This document shows positions 8,896-17,241 of a DNA stretch of 38,149 nt, one piece after another; the first letter of the stretch is position 1; the number at the start of each line of letters is the position of its first letter. Origin of the DNA: Cupriavidus basilensis (lineage in GTDB: Bacteria; Pseudomonadota; Gammaproteobacteria; Burkholderiales; Burkholderiaceae); assembly GCF_029335485.1 (NCBI RefSeq), contig NZ_JARJLM010000327.1, positions 1 through 38,149 on the forward strand, in the 5' to 3' direction. The position numbers were made by a program, and so were the translations under genes. Below the pieces are notes generated by a model. That model saw only the letters and a program-made list of their open reading frames with translations, was not told the origin of the DNA and searched no databases.

Positions 8896-9351
8896 TCAGC
8901 GCCCAAACCGGAATTCCAGGCACCCGGTCGCATCGATCGGCGTACTCTGGCTGACCCGCAAGGTCTCGGACGAGCCTAGCTTGTGGAACCAGTGCTGGTA
9001 CGCCCCCTCCAGGAACGCCGGCGACCAGTCGTCAGCGGCGTCTCCCAGCGCCGCCCTCAACGGCGCGCAATAGTGGCGGATCACCAGGGCGCCGCCGGCG
9101 TCCTCGATGCTGGCCCAGCCCCAGTCGACATCCAGCCAGATCTGGGCAATCGCCCGTTCCAGTTCCGCGAGGGTCGCGCAGGCTCCCGTATCGAAACGTT
9201 GGGCAAAACGCACGCCAACCCGCCACATGACGGCACGCAAGCCCGCCACGTCCATGGATGCGGCCAGCTCCTCCCCGAGGGCCGCCAGCATGTCGCGCCA
9301 TTGCGAGGAGCAATGGCGCTCAGTGAGATACTGCAGAATCGCTTGATTCAC
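8896..9351 (-). CDS. bcsD: Cellulose synthase subunit BcsD
   Basis: With the GTG start proposed here the protein is 151 residues, close to the 156 of Acetobacter (Komagataeibacter) BcsD, a ring-forming periplasmic subunit that orders nascent glucan chains. Shared features are an N-terminal helical stretch (LAALGEELA, MWRVGVRFAQRF), WLDVDWGWASIED at 72-84, VIRHYC at 90-95 and WSPAFLEGAYQHWF at 109-122, matching INWGYVKLDLL and WLAPVLEGLYGRW in the known protein. The frame remains open 348 bases upstream, but that DNA gives low-complexity residues. AGGA sits seven bases before the GTG at 9351, and the homologous N-terminus fits there. It leads the operon, 57 bases before bcsP. Presence of bcsD is typical of type I operons that make ordered fibrils. 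Confidence 0.85.
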   Translation of the reverse strand: MNQAILQYLTERHCSSQWRDMLAALGEELAASMDVAGLRAVMWRVGVRFAQRFDTGACATLAELERAIAQIWLDVDWGWASIEDAGGALVIRHYCAPLRAALGDAADDWSPAFLEGAYQHWFHKLGSSETLRVSQSTPIDATGCLEFRFGR

Positions 9352-9973
9352 CCCGATATCCTGTTTAATCGCCTGCTTAAGATAATTCTTATGGTTGTGC
9401 GCGTATTTTCTTCCCAACCCGGGGGTCTGGGCAAATGCTTTACGCGCAACAATAGATCGCTGGTTCAGCGTGTTCCGTCGCCACAGCATCCACCATGGGG
9501 AACCCGTGCGCGGAAAGCCGGACAAGGCGGGGGGGATCGGCCAAAAAACTGCGTTCCGCCATCCGTGCGCCATTTGCCCGGGTTTCCCGGCCAGGCTTGG
9601 GCACCCCTGCACGGGCACCGCCAGCCTGCCAGTTTCCGCGCCTCCCGGGAACCCTCCCCCTTCCAAAGCAGGGATAGCTTTGCAACTTCCTCCCCCCACC
9701 GCCCGGCTGCTGTGGGCCTCGCATGTAATGTCTCTACATGGGAATGCCGGGCCGCCTCCGTCCCGGGCCCGGTAAATGGCATCGCCGCAAGTGGCAGAAT
9801 CGGCGATACGGACGGCACCATTCCGGCCCGCGCCAGCACAGGTCCAGCCGACGCCCGCCGCGAGTCAGTTGCCGTCGGCCAGACCAGGGCGGACCCGAAA
9901 GATGAGCGCTCGAAGAGGGGCGTCGCGAGCGGCCTGGTCCACGTGATGTGCCGCTATCCGTCGCGACTCGGCG
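9352..9973. other. Leader region of the cellulose operon, no gene
   Basis: No credible gene lies in this 622-base stretch between bcsD and the 2-hydroxyacid dehydrogenase gene, which ends here. The 70 bases next to bcsD (9352-9420) are clearly AT-rich compared with the surroundings and probably hold the proximal promoter, but no confident -35/-10 pair could be fixed. A CGCTG-GTT-CAGCG hairpin lies near 9460. A TTGCA on the minus strand (9685-9681) with GG at sigma-54 spacing is a weak promoter match. An inverted repeat lies further out at 9722-9740. Confidence 0.6.
9722..9740. promoter_or_regulatory. Inverted repeat CATGTA-N7-TACATG upstream of bcsD
   Basis: Two perfect 6-base arms, CATGTA and TACATG, flank a 7-base spacer. 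The site is about 370 bases upstream of the bcsD start in non-coding DNA. It looks like a dimeric regulator operator, but the regulator is unknown. Related TACATG elements occur upstream of the sigma-54 activator gene. Confidence 0.4.
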
Positions 9974-10990
9974 CTATGCGACCGGGTTGCGCAGAGCGTC
10001 GCCCCGCACCCAGCGACGCAGGTTGTCCAGGAAGATATCGACCACGCGCGCGGCGTTGCCGTCCGAGAATCCGGCGCTATGCGGCGTGGCGATGACATTG
10101 GGCAGTGCCCAGACTGGCGAATCGGCGGGCAGTGGCTCGTGGGCGAACACATCCAGATAGGCACCTGCCAGCCTGCCCTCCCGCAGCGCGTCAACCAGCG
10201 CGGGCTCGTCGACGACTTCCCCGCGGGCCACGTTGATCAGCCGCGAGCCCGCCGGCAGGCTGGCCAGGGCGGCGGCGTTCACCAGTCCGCGCGTCCGATC
10301 GGACAACGGGCAAGCCAGGATCAGCCAGTCCGTGCGCGGCAATACCGTCGGCAGCGCCTCGAAGGTCATGGTCTCGTAGCCATCGCCGGCTGGCGTCGCA
10401 CGGTGGCGCACCACCACCACCGACATCCCGAGCAGCTTCAGCACTGCGCCCAGCTGCTGCCCGATCGGGCCCCAGCCGACGATGGTGGCCGTCTGGCCGT
10501 GCAGGTCGCGTGGCAGCCCGGTGCCGATCAGGGGTGCCCAGCGACGTTCCCGCTGGGCGGCGAGCATCTGCGGAACGTGCCGCGCCAGCGCCAATAGTCC
10601 CGCCAGCGCGGTCTGGGCCACGACCCCGGCGTTGGCGCCCGACGATGTGGTGACCGCCACGCCGCGCTGCCGCAACTGACTGAATACCGTGCGGTCCGCG
10701 CCCGCGGAATGCGTATGCACCCATCGCAGCGACGGCGCTTCGCGCATCGCGGCATAGAAACGCTGGGTGGCCGGCAGGATTTCATGCTTGGTGGAAAGCC
10801 CGGTGACATCGCGCGAAACAAACGCGATGTCAGCATCGACGCCATGCGGATCGTCCGTGGCGGGCGGCAACACCGGCGCCCACGCGCGTGTGCCCAGCGC
10901 CGCGCCGATTGCCTCGCGGTTCTGGCGCAGCGACGCCCCGGACAACAGGACGCGCAGCGTCGCGTCGGATATGGATTCAGGCTTTCCCAT
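9974..10990 (-). CDS. D-isomer-specific 2-hydroxyacid dehydrogenase
   Basis: A 338-residue NAD(P)-dependent enzyme of the D-2-hydroxyacid dehydrogenase family, which interconverts 2-oxoacids and D-2-hydroxyacids in the cytoplasm. The Rossmann dinucleotide motif GWGPIG is at 172-177. The catalytic triad is visible: R256 in NVARGEVVDE, E285 in FAHEPLP and H304 in ATPHSAG. The N-terminal part is less conserved, as usual, and may set substrate choice. It is the last gene of the minus-strand catabolic series, 45 bases after the aldolase gene, so the two are probably co-transcribed. It may act on a 2-oxo or 2-hydroxy product of the aldolase. Glyoxylate/hydroxypyruvate reductase is a possible narrower name, but nothing here fixes the substrate. 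Confidence 0.88.
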   Translation of the reverse strand: MGKPESISDATLRVLLSGASLRQNREAIGAALGTRAWAPVLPPATDDPHGVDADIAFVSRDVTGLSTKHEILPATQRFYAAMREAPSLRWVHTHSAGADRTVFSQLRQRGVAVTTSSGANAGVVAQTALAGLLALARHVPQMLAAQRERRWAPLIGTGLPRDLHGQTATIVGWGPIGQQLGAVLKLLGMSVVVVRHRATPAGDGYETMTFEALPTVLPRTDWLILACPLSDRTRGLVNAAALASLPAGSRLINVARGEVVDEPALVDALREGRLAGAYLDVFAHEPLPADSPVWALPNVIATPHSAGFSDGNAARVVDIFLDNLRRWVRGDALRNPVA

Positions 10991-11035
10991 GTTCTCAGCT
11001 CAATCGACGGTGGCGCCGGAGGCCTTCACCACGCT

Positions 11036-11824
11036 TTAGTCGCGGTAACCGGGATCCAGGCGATCGAGCTTGCGCAAGAGCGCCGGCCATTCCATCACGC
11101 CATATGGACGGCGCGTGCCAGGCTGGTAGTTGTTCCACGTTTCCTGCAGGATCTCCGGCGCCACCTCACGCAGCGGCGTATTGCAGGACATCGCCGCCAC
11201 CTGTGAGCGGCAGGCCAGCTCCAGCCGGTGCATCCAGTTGAAGGCCTCGCCGACGGTGTTGCCAACGGTCAGCGCGCCGTGGTTGCGCAGGATCAGCGCC
11301 TCGCCCTTGCCGAGGTCCTCGATCAGCGACGCCTGCTCGGCGGTATCGAGCACCACGCCCTGGTAATCGTGATAGCCGATCTTCAGGAAGCGCATGGCGG
11401 TCTGCGTGATCGGCATCAGGCCGCAATCGAGCCCGGACACAGCCATCGACGCCCAACTGTGCGTGTGGATCACGCAGGCCACCTCGGGGCGGGCGTGGTG
11501 CACGGCGCTGTGGATCACGTAGCCGGCCTTGTTGATGCCGTAGCTGAGCGCGCCGAAATCCGGCTTGGAAAGAATCTTGCCGTCGTGGTCCACCTTGATC
11601 AGGCTGGACGCGGTGATTTCCTCATACATCATGCCGTAGGCATTGATCAGGAAGGCATCTTCCTCATCCGGCACGCGCACGGAGATGTGGTTGGCCATCA
11701 TGTCCGCCATGCCGTACAGCGCCACCAGCCGGTAGCAGGCGGCCAGGTCCACGCGGGCCTGCCACTCCGCCTCGCTGCATTGGTTGCGCATCGATGGAAT
11801 GTTCAACACACCGGGTTTCGTCAT
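11036..11824 (-). CDS. Class II aldolase/adducin family protein
   Basis: This 262-residue protein belongs to the class II aldolase/adducin fold, zinc enzymes that cleave or form C-C bonds next to a carbonyl. Likely metal ligands are H120 and H122 in VIHTHS and H182 in LRNHGAL. GMADMMANHISVR (38-50) is the usual N-terminal signature. Unlike fuculose aldolases it has the adducin-like AGYVIHSAVHHARPEVACVIH context, common in uncharacterised betaproteobacterial members near acyl-CoA and hydroxyacid genes. The ATG at 11824 has AAAGGAG nearby, an excellent ribosome site. A 455-base gap separates it from the acyl-CoA dehydrogenase gene upstream, so it may have its own promoter. The substrate is unknown; it could also be a decarboxylase or epimerase of the same fold. 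Confidence 0.88.
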   Translation of the reverse strand: MTKPGVLNIPSMRNQCSEAEWQARVDLAACYRLVALYGMADMMANHISVRVPDEEDAFLINAYGMMYEEITASSLIKVDHDGKILSKPDFGALSYGINKAGYVIHSAVHHARPEVACVIHTHSWASMAVSGLDCGLMPITQTAMRFLKIGYHDYQGVVLDTAEQASLIEDLGKGEALILRNHGALTVGNTVGEAFNWMHRLELACRSQVAAMSCNTPLREVAPEILQETWNNYQPGTRRPYGVMEWPALLRKLDRLDPGYRD

Positions 11825-12279
11825 GATGGGTCTCCTTTGGATTCAGCGGTATTGGGGCGCCGGGGCGAGTCTCGCCTTGATCCGAGCCGGGGGCCGGGTC
11901 GCCAGCCTGGCGCGTCGCGCCCTCGGGGCGGCGGTCATCCAGCACCGTGCGGTCGAAGATGCCGGCGCGACAGGCGGGAAATTCTTGGGGGAACGGACAC
12001 GGCGTTTTCAGGCATTTGGAGTCTGTCCGGAACTGTAGCCGGCGGGCGGCGGGCCGCTAAGCCCTCGTCCGGCATGGGGGCATCACGATTCCTGATGGGG
12101 ACGAGCGGCTGGGCGCTCGTATCCAACAGTGCCTCCTGAGACTGGGCGACGACGGAGCAAAGTGTCCTAAATGGCGGCTTGGCATGCCAGCCGGCATGAA
12201 CAGCGGGACGTCGGTCAGTTCAATCATGCCCAGGTTCGCTGAGGGCCCCGCAGTGTCGCCGACATCGCGCTTGCGGCCG
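11825..12279. other. 455-base intergenic region with structured element
   Basis: Neither strand gives a recognisable protein here. The gap lies inside a series of minus-strand genes, after the acyl-CoA dehydrogenase gene and before the aldolase gene. It therefore probably contains a processing site or terminator for the first part and a promoter for the second. A nested inverted repeat is at 12064-12105. No canonical promoter could be assigned. Confidence 0.5.
12064..12105. repeat. Nested inverted repeat in the catabolic cluster
   Basis: Outer arms CTCGTCC (12064-12070) and GGACGAG (12099-12105) enclose inner arms CATCA (12081-12085) and TGATG (12093-12097). The left side has an extra ten-base bulge. 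No T-tract follows on either strand, so a simple rho-independent terminator is unlikely. An RNA processing or attenuation structure is possible. Confidence 0.4.
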
Positions 12280-13440
12280 TCAGGCCCGCGCATCCGCCGG
12301 CCGCTGCGGGAATGTCCGCTCGAACACCGATTCTGCAATGCGGTTCTTCAGGATCTCGATCGATCCGCCCGCGATCATCCAGCCGCGGCAGCGGCGCTGG
12401 CAGTACTCCACCAATTCCTCCTGGCTGTAGCCCATGCCGCCCATCACCTGCAACGCTTCATTGGCGATGTCGAAACCGGCCTGGTTGCAGAATGCCTTGG
12501 CGATGGCCGTTTCCTCGGCGGACGGAATGCCGCTGTCCGCGTTGGCGGCAGCGCGGTACAGCAGCAGCTGGCCCGCATCCAGCTTCATCTTCATCTCGGC
12601 GAACTTCCATTGCAGCCCCTGGAACTCGCAGAGCAGCCGGCCGAACTGCTTGCGCTGCATCGCCCATTGGCGCGCCACCTCATAGGCATAGCGGCCGAGC
12701 GCCAGGGAGCGCGCCGTGTTGCCCATGCGCTCCACATTGAAGCCGGCAATCTGCTTCTTGAAGCCGCCCTCGCCGAGCAGCACGTCCTCCGGTCTTGCGT
12801 AGACATCCTCGAAATAGATCTGCGCCCATTCCTCGCCCGACATGAAGCGCGAGCGCTGGCCGATGCGCACGCCCGGCGCCTTGGTGTCGATCAGCACCGA
12901 CCCGATGCCGCCCACACCGGGACCAAAGCGCACATAGGTCAGGATCACATCGGCGTGCGGGCCGTGGGTCGTGAAGATCTTGCTCCCCTGGATGCGGAAG
13001 CCTTCGCCGTCCGGCGTGGCGGTGGTCTTCAGTTCGGTCACGGCAGAGCCGGCTTCCGGCTCGGTCATGCCGACGGAAATCAGCGCCTCGCCCTGCAGCA
13101 GCGGCGTCAGCCATTTGGCCTTCTGGCCGGCGGATCCATACTCGGCCAGCACGCGGATGGCACCGAAATTGCCGGCCTGGATGACGTCCGCGCTGCGCGG
13201 GCATTGCGCGGCGACGGCCTGAATGGCGATGATCGCGTCCATCAGCGTGCCGCCCTGCCCGCCGTCCGCTTCGGCGATCGTGATGCCAAGCAGGCCCTGC
13301 GCAGCCATCTTCCTGGCCACGTCCCATGGATACTGGTCGGTGTGGGCGCGCTGGCGGGCGCCCGGCTTCAGTTCCTTTTCGGCAAACCGGCTGACGGCGT
13401 CCTGGAACGCCTGTTGTTCCGGCGTGAGCTTGAATTGCAT
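12280..13440 (-). CDS. Acyl-CoA dehydrogenase family protein
   Basis: A 386-residue FAD enzyme that desaturates an acyl-CoA at the alpha-beta position and passes electrons to ETF. All three domains are present: N-terminal helices, the beta domain with VGMTEPEAGSAV (about 123-134), and the C-terminal helices with LQVMGGMGYSQEE. In the segment where many members have the catalytic glutamate (IYEGT) this protein has IAGGSIEI, so that position is glycine. E237 in FNVERMG aligns with the alternative helix-G glutamate of isovaleryl- and long-chain acyl-CoA dehydrogenases and is the probable base. The ATG at 13440 lies 21 bases after the CoA-synthetase gene. Context suggests it oxidises the CoA ester made by that enzyme. 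The substrate cannot be read from sequence. Confidence 0.92.
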   Translation of the reverse strand: MQFKLTPEQQAFQDAVSRFAEKELKPGARQRAHTDQYPWDVARKMAAQGLLGITIAEADGGQGGTLMDAIIAIQAVAAQCPRSADVIQAGNFGAIRVLAEYGSAGQKAKWLTPLLQGEALISVGMTEPEAGSAVTELKTTATPDGEGFRIQGSKIFTTHGPHADVILTYVRFGPGVGGIGSVLIDTKAPGVRIGQRSRFMSGEEWAQIYFEDVYARPEDVLLGEGGFKKQIAGFNVERMGNTARSLALGRYAYEVARQWAMQRKQFGRLLCEFQGLQWKFAEMKMKLDAGQLLLYRAAANADSGIPSAEETAIAKAFCNQAGFDIANEALQVMGGMGYSQEELVEYCQRRCRGWMIAGGSIEILKNRIAESVFERTFPQRPADARA

Positions 13441-13461
13441 GAGCGTCTCCTAGTCTGATTC

Positions 13462-15600
13462 TCAGAATGCATGTTGGGGTGCGGCCAGCCGCAGCAGGCA
13501 GTCGACACCGACCACGCCTTCGGCACGGACGAACAGGGGATTGATCTCCGCTTCGGCGATGTCGGCGCCCTGCATGACCGCCAGGCGCGAAAAGCCGACG
13601 ATGGCGTGTGCCAGCGCGTCCACGTCGCCACGCGGCAGGCCGCGGAAGCCGCGGATCAGCTGCGTCGAGCGAACCTCGCCGATCATGTCGTGCGCCTCCG
13701 CCACACTGACCGGCGCAGGGCGCAGGCTGACGTCGCGATGCAATTCCGCGGTGATGCCACCCGCGCTCAGCATGACCATCGGACCCACCAGCGGATCGCG
13801 GCGATAGCCGAGCATCAGCTCCAGCAGGCGGCTTTCCATGCGCTGCACCAGGATGCCGTCGACGCGCGCCGCCGGAGCGGACTGCCGCGCGTTCTCCAGC
13901 AACCGCGCCGCGGCGCGCGCCAGTTCCTCGTTATCGCGCACGCCCACCTCTACCCCGCCGATCTCGGTCTTGTGGAGGATGTCTCGCGAGCAGATCTTGG
14001 CAACGATGGGATAGGGCACGGCGTGCTGCAGCGCGCCTTCGCGCACCAGCGCCATCGGCGCGATCGGCACACCCAGCTCCGCAAAGGCGACGGCGGCCTC
14101 GAATTCAGACAAGTCACCTTGCGTCGGCAGCGCGGATGGCCACCTTGCCGGCGCGGGAGCCTCCACCGGGTCGTTGCGGGTCCTCGCCGCGCGGAACAGG
14201 CAGGCCAACGCATCCGCGCAGGCCTCCGGGGTGCGAAACGCGGGCACACCAGCCGCCTGCAGCAGTTCCAGCGATTGCGTGGCTTCCGGCGCCAGGAACG
14301 ACAACAGTGGCTTGCCGCGCTGCGCGGACGCTTCCACGATCGGGCGCACGGCAAGCTGGGGGTGAAACTGCGCCGACGACCCGACGACGCAGAGCACGGC
14401 GTCACACCATTGGCTCTGGATCATCTGCTCGACCAGGTCCCGGTACTGGGCGCTCGTCGCTGCCAGCGTCAGGTCGATGATCGGCGTCTGGCGGATCCGC
14501 ACGCCGCGCGCGGCCATGTGGGCGATGAACTCGGTGGGCGGTGCCACGGCCTCCACATTGGCCAGGCCAAGGCGATCCACCACCGTCGCGGCGCCACCGC
14601 CCGTGGTCGTCACCACGGCAATGCGCGGATTGCGCGGCAGCGCCGGGATGTCGGCGGCATAGCGGCGGGCCAGCGGCGCGGCTTCGAACAGCGTCTCCAG
14701 CATTTCCACGCGTATCGCGCCGTGCTTGCGCAGGAACGCGTCCACCGCCGCGTCGTTGCCGGCCAACGCGCCGGTATGCGACTGGGCCAGCGCCTCGCCC
14801 TGCGCGGAGCGGCCCAGCTTGTAGACCAGCACCGGCTTGCCCGCGGCACGGGCGCGGCGCAGGGCCGGACCCAGCACCGCCGCATCCCGGATCGTTTCCA
14901 GGAACAGCAGAATCACCTCGGTGGCGTCGTCGTCGACCAGCAGGTCGACCAGTTCGCCGACGCCGATATCGCTCTCGTTGCCCACGGAGACCAGCTTGGC
15001 AAAGCCGAATCCGCGTGCCGCGCCGCGCGACAGCAGCGCGCCGAGCATCGATCCGCTTTGCGAGGCCACGCTGATGCCACCCGCGCGCAGGGTGTCCGCC
15101 TCCAGCACGGCATTGACGGAAAGGATGGCGCCGCTGTGGACGTCCACCACGCCGATGCTGTTGGGACCCAACAGCCGCACGCCCAGTTCCTTCGCCCGGG
15201 CGGCGAGCGCCCGCTGTGCGGCCATGCCGGCCTCGCCCAGTTCCGCGAAGCCGTCCGAGAACACCGTCACCACGCTGGCGCCACGCGCGGCGCACTGCTC
15301 CAGCACCTCTGCCACCTGCCGGCCGGGCACCATCACAAAAGCATGATCGATGGTGTCCGGCAAGGCCGCGACGCTCGGATACGCCTGCAGCCCCATCACC
15401 TCGGCGCGGCCGGCGTTGATCGGGAACACCCGGCCCGCATAGCCATGCTTGCGCATGAAGCGCAGCGGCCGCGCAGTGTTCTTGCTTTCATCGGCCGAGG
15501 CACCGACCAACGCGACGGCGCCCGGCGTGAACAGTGCCTTGGCGAGTGTGCGGCCCGTGGCGCCCGTTTCGGGGCCACCTTGTTCGTTGACTTGCGTCAT
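13462..15600 (-). CDS. ADP-forming acyl-CoA synthetase (acetate--CoA ligase family), alpha-beta fusion
   Basis: A 712-residue single-chain NDP-forming acyl-CoA synthetase. A CoA-binding Rossmann domain opens the protein (FTPGAVALVGASAD, about 24-37), followed by succinyl-CoA-ligase-like domains (GPNSIG at 145-150, ASQSGSM at 179-185). The phosphohistidine is probably H275 in AQSHTGALAGND. A C-terminal ATP-grasp domain follows, with PIVAKICSRDILHKTEIGG and AEINPLFV. There is no GNAT acetyltransferase domain, so it is not the Pat-type protein acetylase. I use the ATG at 15600; an in-frame TTG sits just before it at 15603. It lies 36 bases after the MmgE/PrpD gene and 21 before the acyl-CoA dehydrogenase, and would activate a carboxylic acid for that enzyme. 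The acid is unknown. Confidence 0.9.
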   Translation of the reverse strand: MTQVNEQGGPETGATGRTLAKALFTPGAVALVGASADESKNTARPLRFMRKHGYAGRVFPINAGRAEVMGLQAYPSVAALPDTIDHAFVMVPGRQVAEVLEQCAARGASVVTVFSDGFAELGEAGMAAQRALAARAKELGVRLLGPNSIGVVDVHSGAILSVNAVLEADTLRAGGISVASQSGSMLGALLSRGAARGFGFAKLVSVGNESDIGVGELVDLLVDDDATEVILLFLETIRDAAVLGPALRRARAAGKPVLVYKLGRSAQGEALAQSHTGALAGNDAAVDAFLRKHGAIRVEMLETLFEAAPLARRYAADIPALPRNPRIAVVTTTGGGAATVVDRLGLANVEAVAPPTEFIAHMAARGVRIRQTPIIDLTLAATSAQYRDLVEQMIQSQWCDAVLCVVGSSAQFHPQLAVRPIVEASAQRGKPLLSFLAPEATQSLELLQAAGVPAFRTPEACADALACLFRAARTRNDPVEAPAPARWPSALPTQGDLSEFEAAVAFAELGVPIAPMALVREGALQHAVPYPIVAKICSRDILHKTEIGGVEVGVRDNEELARAAARLLENARQSAPAARVDGILVQRMESRLLELMLGYRRDPLVGPMVMLSAGGITAELHRDVSLRPAPVSVAEAHDMIGEVRSTQLIRGFRGLPRGDVDALAHAIVGFSRLAVMQGADIAEAEINPLFVRAEGVVGVDCLLRLAAPQHAF

Positions 15601-15636
15601 CAATGTTTCTCGTCTTGACGATGGATATGATCCGGC

Positions 15637-16992
15637 TCAGCCGGCCCTGAGCGTGGACAGCCCCAGCGCACGCACCGGGCGATGATCGAGCTGCCACAGC
15701 GCCTCGAGCAGCCGTGCAGCCGGACTGGCTCCGAGTACCGGGCCGCCCAGTTCCATGAACTTGTCAGCCAACGTCGCGTCGTCGAGCGGGGATTCGGGGT
15801 CGCCGTGCCGATACGGGGCAAAGTGCGCATGGCGGCTGCCGTCGGCCATCTCGATTTCCACGCGCGCAGCCCGCTGCCGCGGGAAGGCGGCGGTCAGATC
15901 GGGATCGGCGCTCAGCGCGACCTTCGTCATCAGCGCGCGGATGGCCGGGTCCGCCAGCCGGTCTGGCTGGAATGCATCGAGCCGCACCGCGCCGTGCAGG
16001 AGGCCGTGCGCGACGACGTACGGCAGGCTGAAACGCGCCTCAAACGCGGTGGCGGGCCGAAAATTGCCTGTGACGTCAAGCGCCGCCTGGTACGTCGCCA
16101 CGCGGATGGCGGCGATGCGGGCCGGGTCGAGCCGATGGTTGCGCACGATCCGCATGGCGGCGTCGATGGCGGCAAAGGTGTGGCCGCAACAACCATGGTT
16201 CTTCTGCGTGATGCGCATGATGTGGTAATCGGTGCCCAGGCCATCGGTCACGCCATGCCAGTCCGGCTTGCCGCAGAGCGCGGCACCAAAGCCGGCATCG
16301 CCCTCCAGGATGTCGTGCACGCCGTTGACGCCATGCGCAGCAGCCTGGGCGGCCTGCACACCTACCTGCGCGGCATGGCCGGCGTGGAGTGCCTTGGTCA
16401 TCGCATCGGAGCGGAACGCCTGTTGCAGCCCCGACGCGAATGTCGCTGCCGTGGCCAGTGCATCGGCCGCGGCACGGACATCGCCGGGGGACAACAGCAG
16501 CGCGCCGGCCGCCGCCGCGCCAAAGCAGCCGACCGTGCCCGTGGTGTGGAAGAAGCGGTAGTGCGCCGGCTGGACGGCCGCGCCGATGCGCGTGGACACC
16601 TCGTAGCCCGCGATCACCGCGCGCAGCAGGTCGATGCCGGTGGCGTCCACCTGTTCGGCCAATGCCAGCGCGGCCGCGATCGTCGGGCAGCCGGGATGGT
16701 AGACGGCATCGCGGAAAATATCGTCGAATTCCGCCGCGTGCGAGGTGCTGCCGTTGATCCAGGCCGCCGTGGCCGGGAAGGCCGGCGTGGCGTGACCGAT
16801 GATGGTGGATTTGCCAACGCCCAGTTCCGCGCGATGCGCGGCCACCAACTGCTGGCCGGGCGCCATCTGCAAGCCGGCCAGCAACGCCGCGAACCAGTCG
16901 ATCACCGCGCGGCGCGCATGGTGCAGGACGGGGTCCGGCAACGGTGCGGTGGCCGCTCGGCCAGCGTAGGCGGCGAATTCGTCGATGATCAT
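15637..16992 (-). CDS. MmgE/PrpD family protein
   Basis: A 451-residue member of the family that includes 2-methylcitrate dehydratase, cis-aconitate decarboxylase and iminodisuccinate epimerase. Candidate active-site residues are visible: HAAEFDD (85-91), YHPG (98-101), K200 with LHAGHAA, and K264 with NHGCCGH (265-271). These correspond in order to the Asp, His, Lys and His positions known in cis-aconitate decarboxylase. The ATG at 16992 has GAGGAG at good spacing; the frame is open further upstream but only through the regulatory region. It is the first gene of the minus-strand catabolic operon, divergent from the LysR gene. Its reaction may be dehydration, decarboxylation or epimerisation of a di- or tricarboxylic acid. 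There is no prpB or prpC nearby, which argues against methylcitrate. Confidence 0.9.
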   Translation of the reverse strand: MIIDEFAAYAGRAATAPLPDPVLHHARRAVIDWFAALLAGLQMAPGQQLVAAHRAELGVGKSTIIGHATPAFPATAAWINGSTSHAAEFDDIFRDAVYHPGCPTIAAALALAEQVDATGIDLLRAVIAGYEVSTRIGAAVQPAHYRFFHTTGTVGCFGAAAAGALLLSPGDVRAAADALATAATFASGLQQAFRSDAMTKALHAGHAAQVGVQAAQAAAHGVNGVHDILEGDAGFGAALCGKPDWHGVTDGLGTDYHIMRITQKNHGCCGHTFAAIDAAMRIVRNHRLDPARIAAIRVATYQAALDVTGNFRPATAFEARFSLPYVVAHGLLHGAVRLDAFQPDRLADPAIRALMTKVALSADPDLTAAFPRQRAARVEIEMADGSRHAHFAPYRHGDPESPLDDATLADKFMELGGPVLGASPAARLLEALWQLDHRPVRALGLSTLRAG

Positions 16993-17056
16993 GCGAGGTC
17001 TCCTCTTGCCACATCTCGTTCGGGAATGCATCACATGGTAGGGATGGCACGCCGGC

Positions 17057-17081
17057 GAGCTTTGACATTTGGTGAAAGCTC
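17057..17081. promoter_or_regulatory. LysR-type operator, GAGCTTT-N11-AAAGCTC
   Basis: Perfect 7-base arms GAGCTTT (17057-17063) and AAAGCTC (17075-17081) flank an 11-base spacer. This gives the T-N11-A core that LysR-type regulators bind. It lies between the divergent LysR and MmgE/PrpD genes. A second, overlapping repeat TTTGG-N9-CCAAA (17068-17086) shares bases. TACCAT on the minus strand (17040-17035) is a possible -10 for the catabolic operon. Confidence 0.72.
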
Positions 17082-17241
17082 CCAAACCCGCATGCCTATT
17101 CCGGTCAACGGAGCGGCGGTGCATACTCCGCGGGCGCACCCTATACGCCAGGCCTGTCGGCTCGGGAAAACCCGCACTTCGCGCGGGCCGTCGACAACGG
17201 CTGCCGCCTTGCCCGTTCCGCTTTGGAGAAAGCCCGCACCC

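Noticed and set aside
13471-15618. Plus-strand open frame of 715 codons
   Set aside because: Mirror of the ADP-forming CoA-synthetase gene; no recognisable family, composition of a shadow.
15682-17241. Upstream extension of the LysR frame
   Set aside because: The frame is open but antisense to the MmgE/PrpD gene; the LysR family N-terminus begins at 17242.
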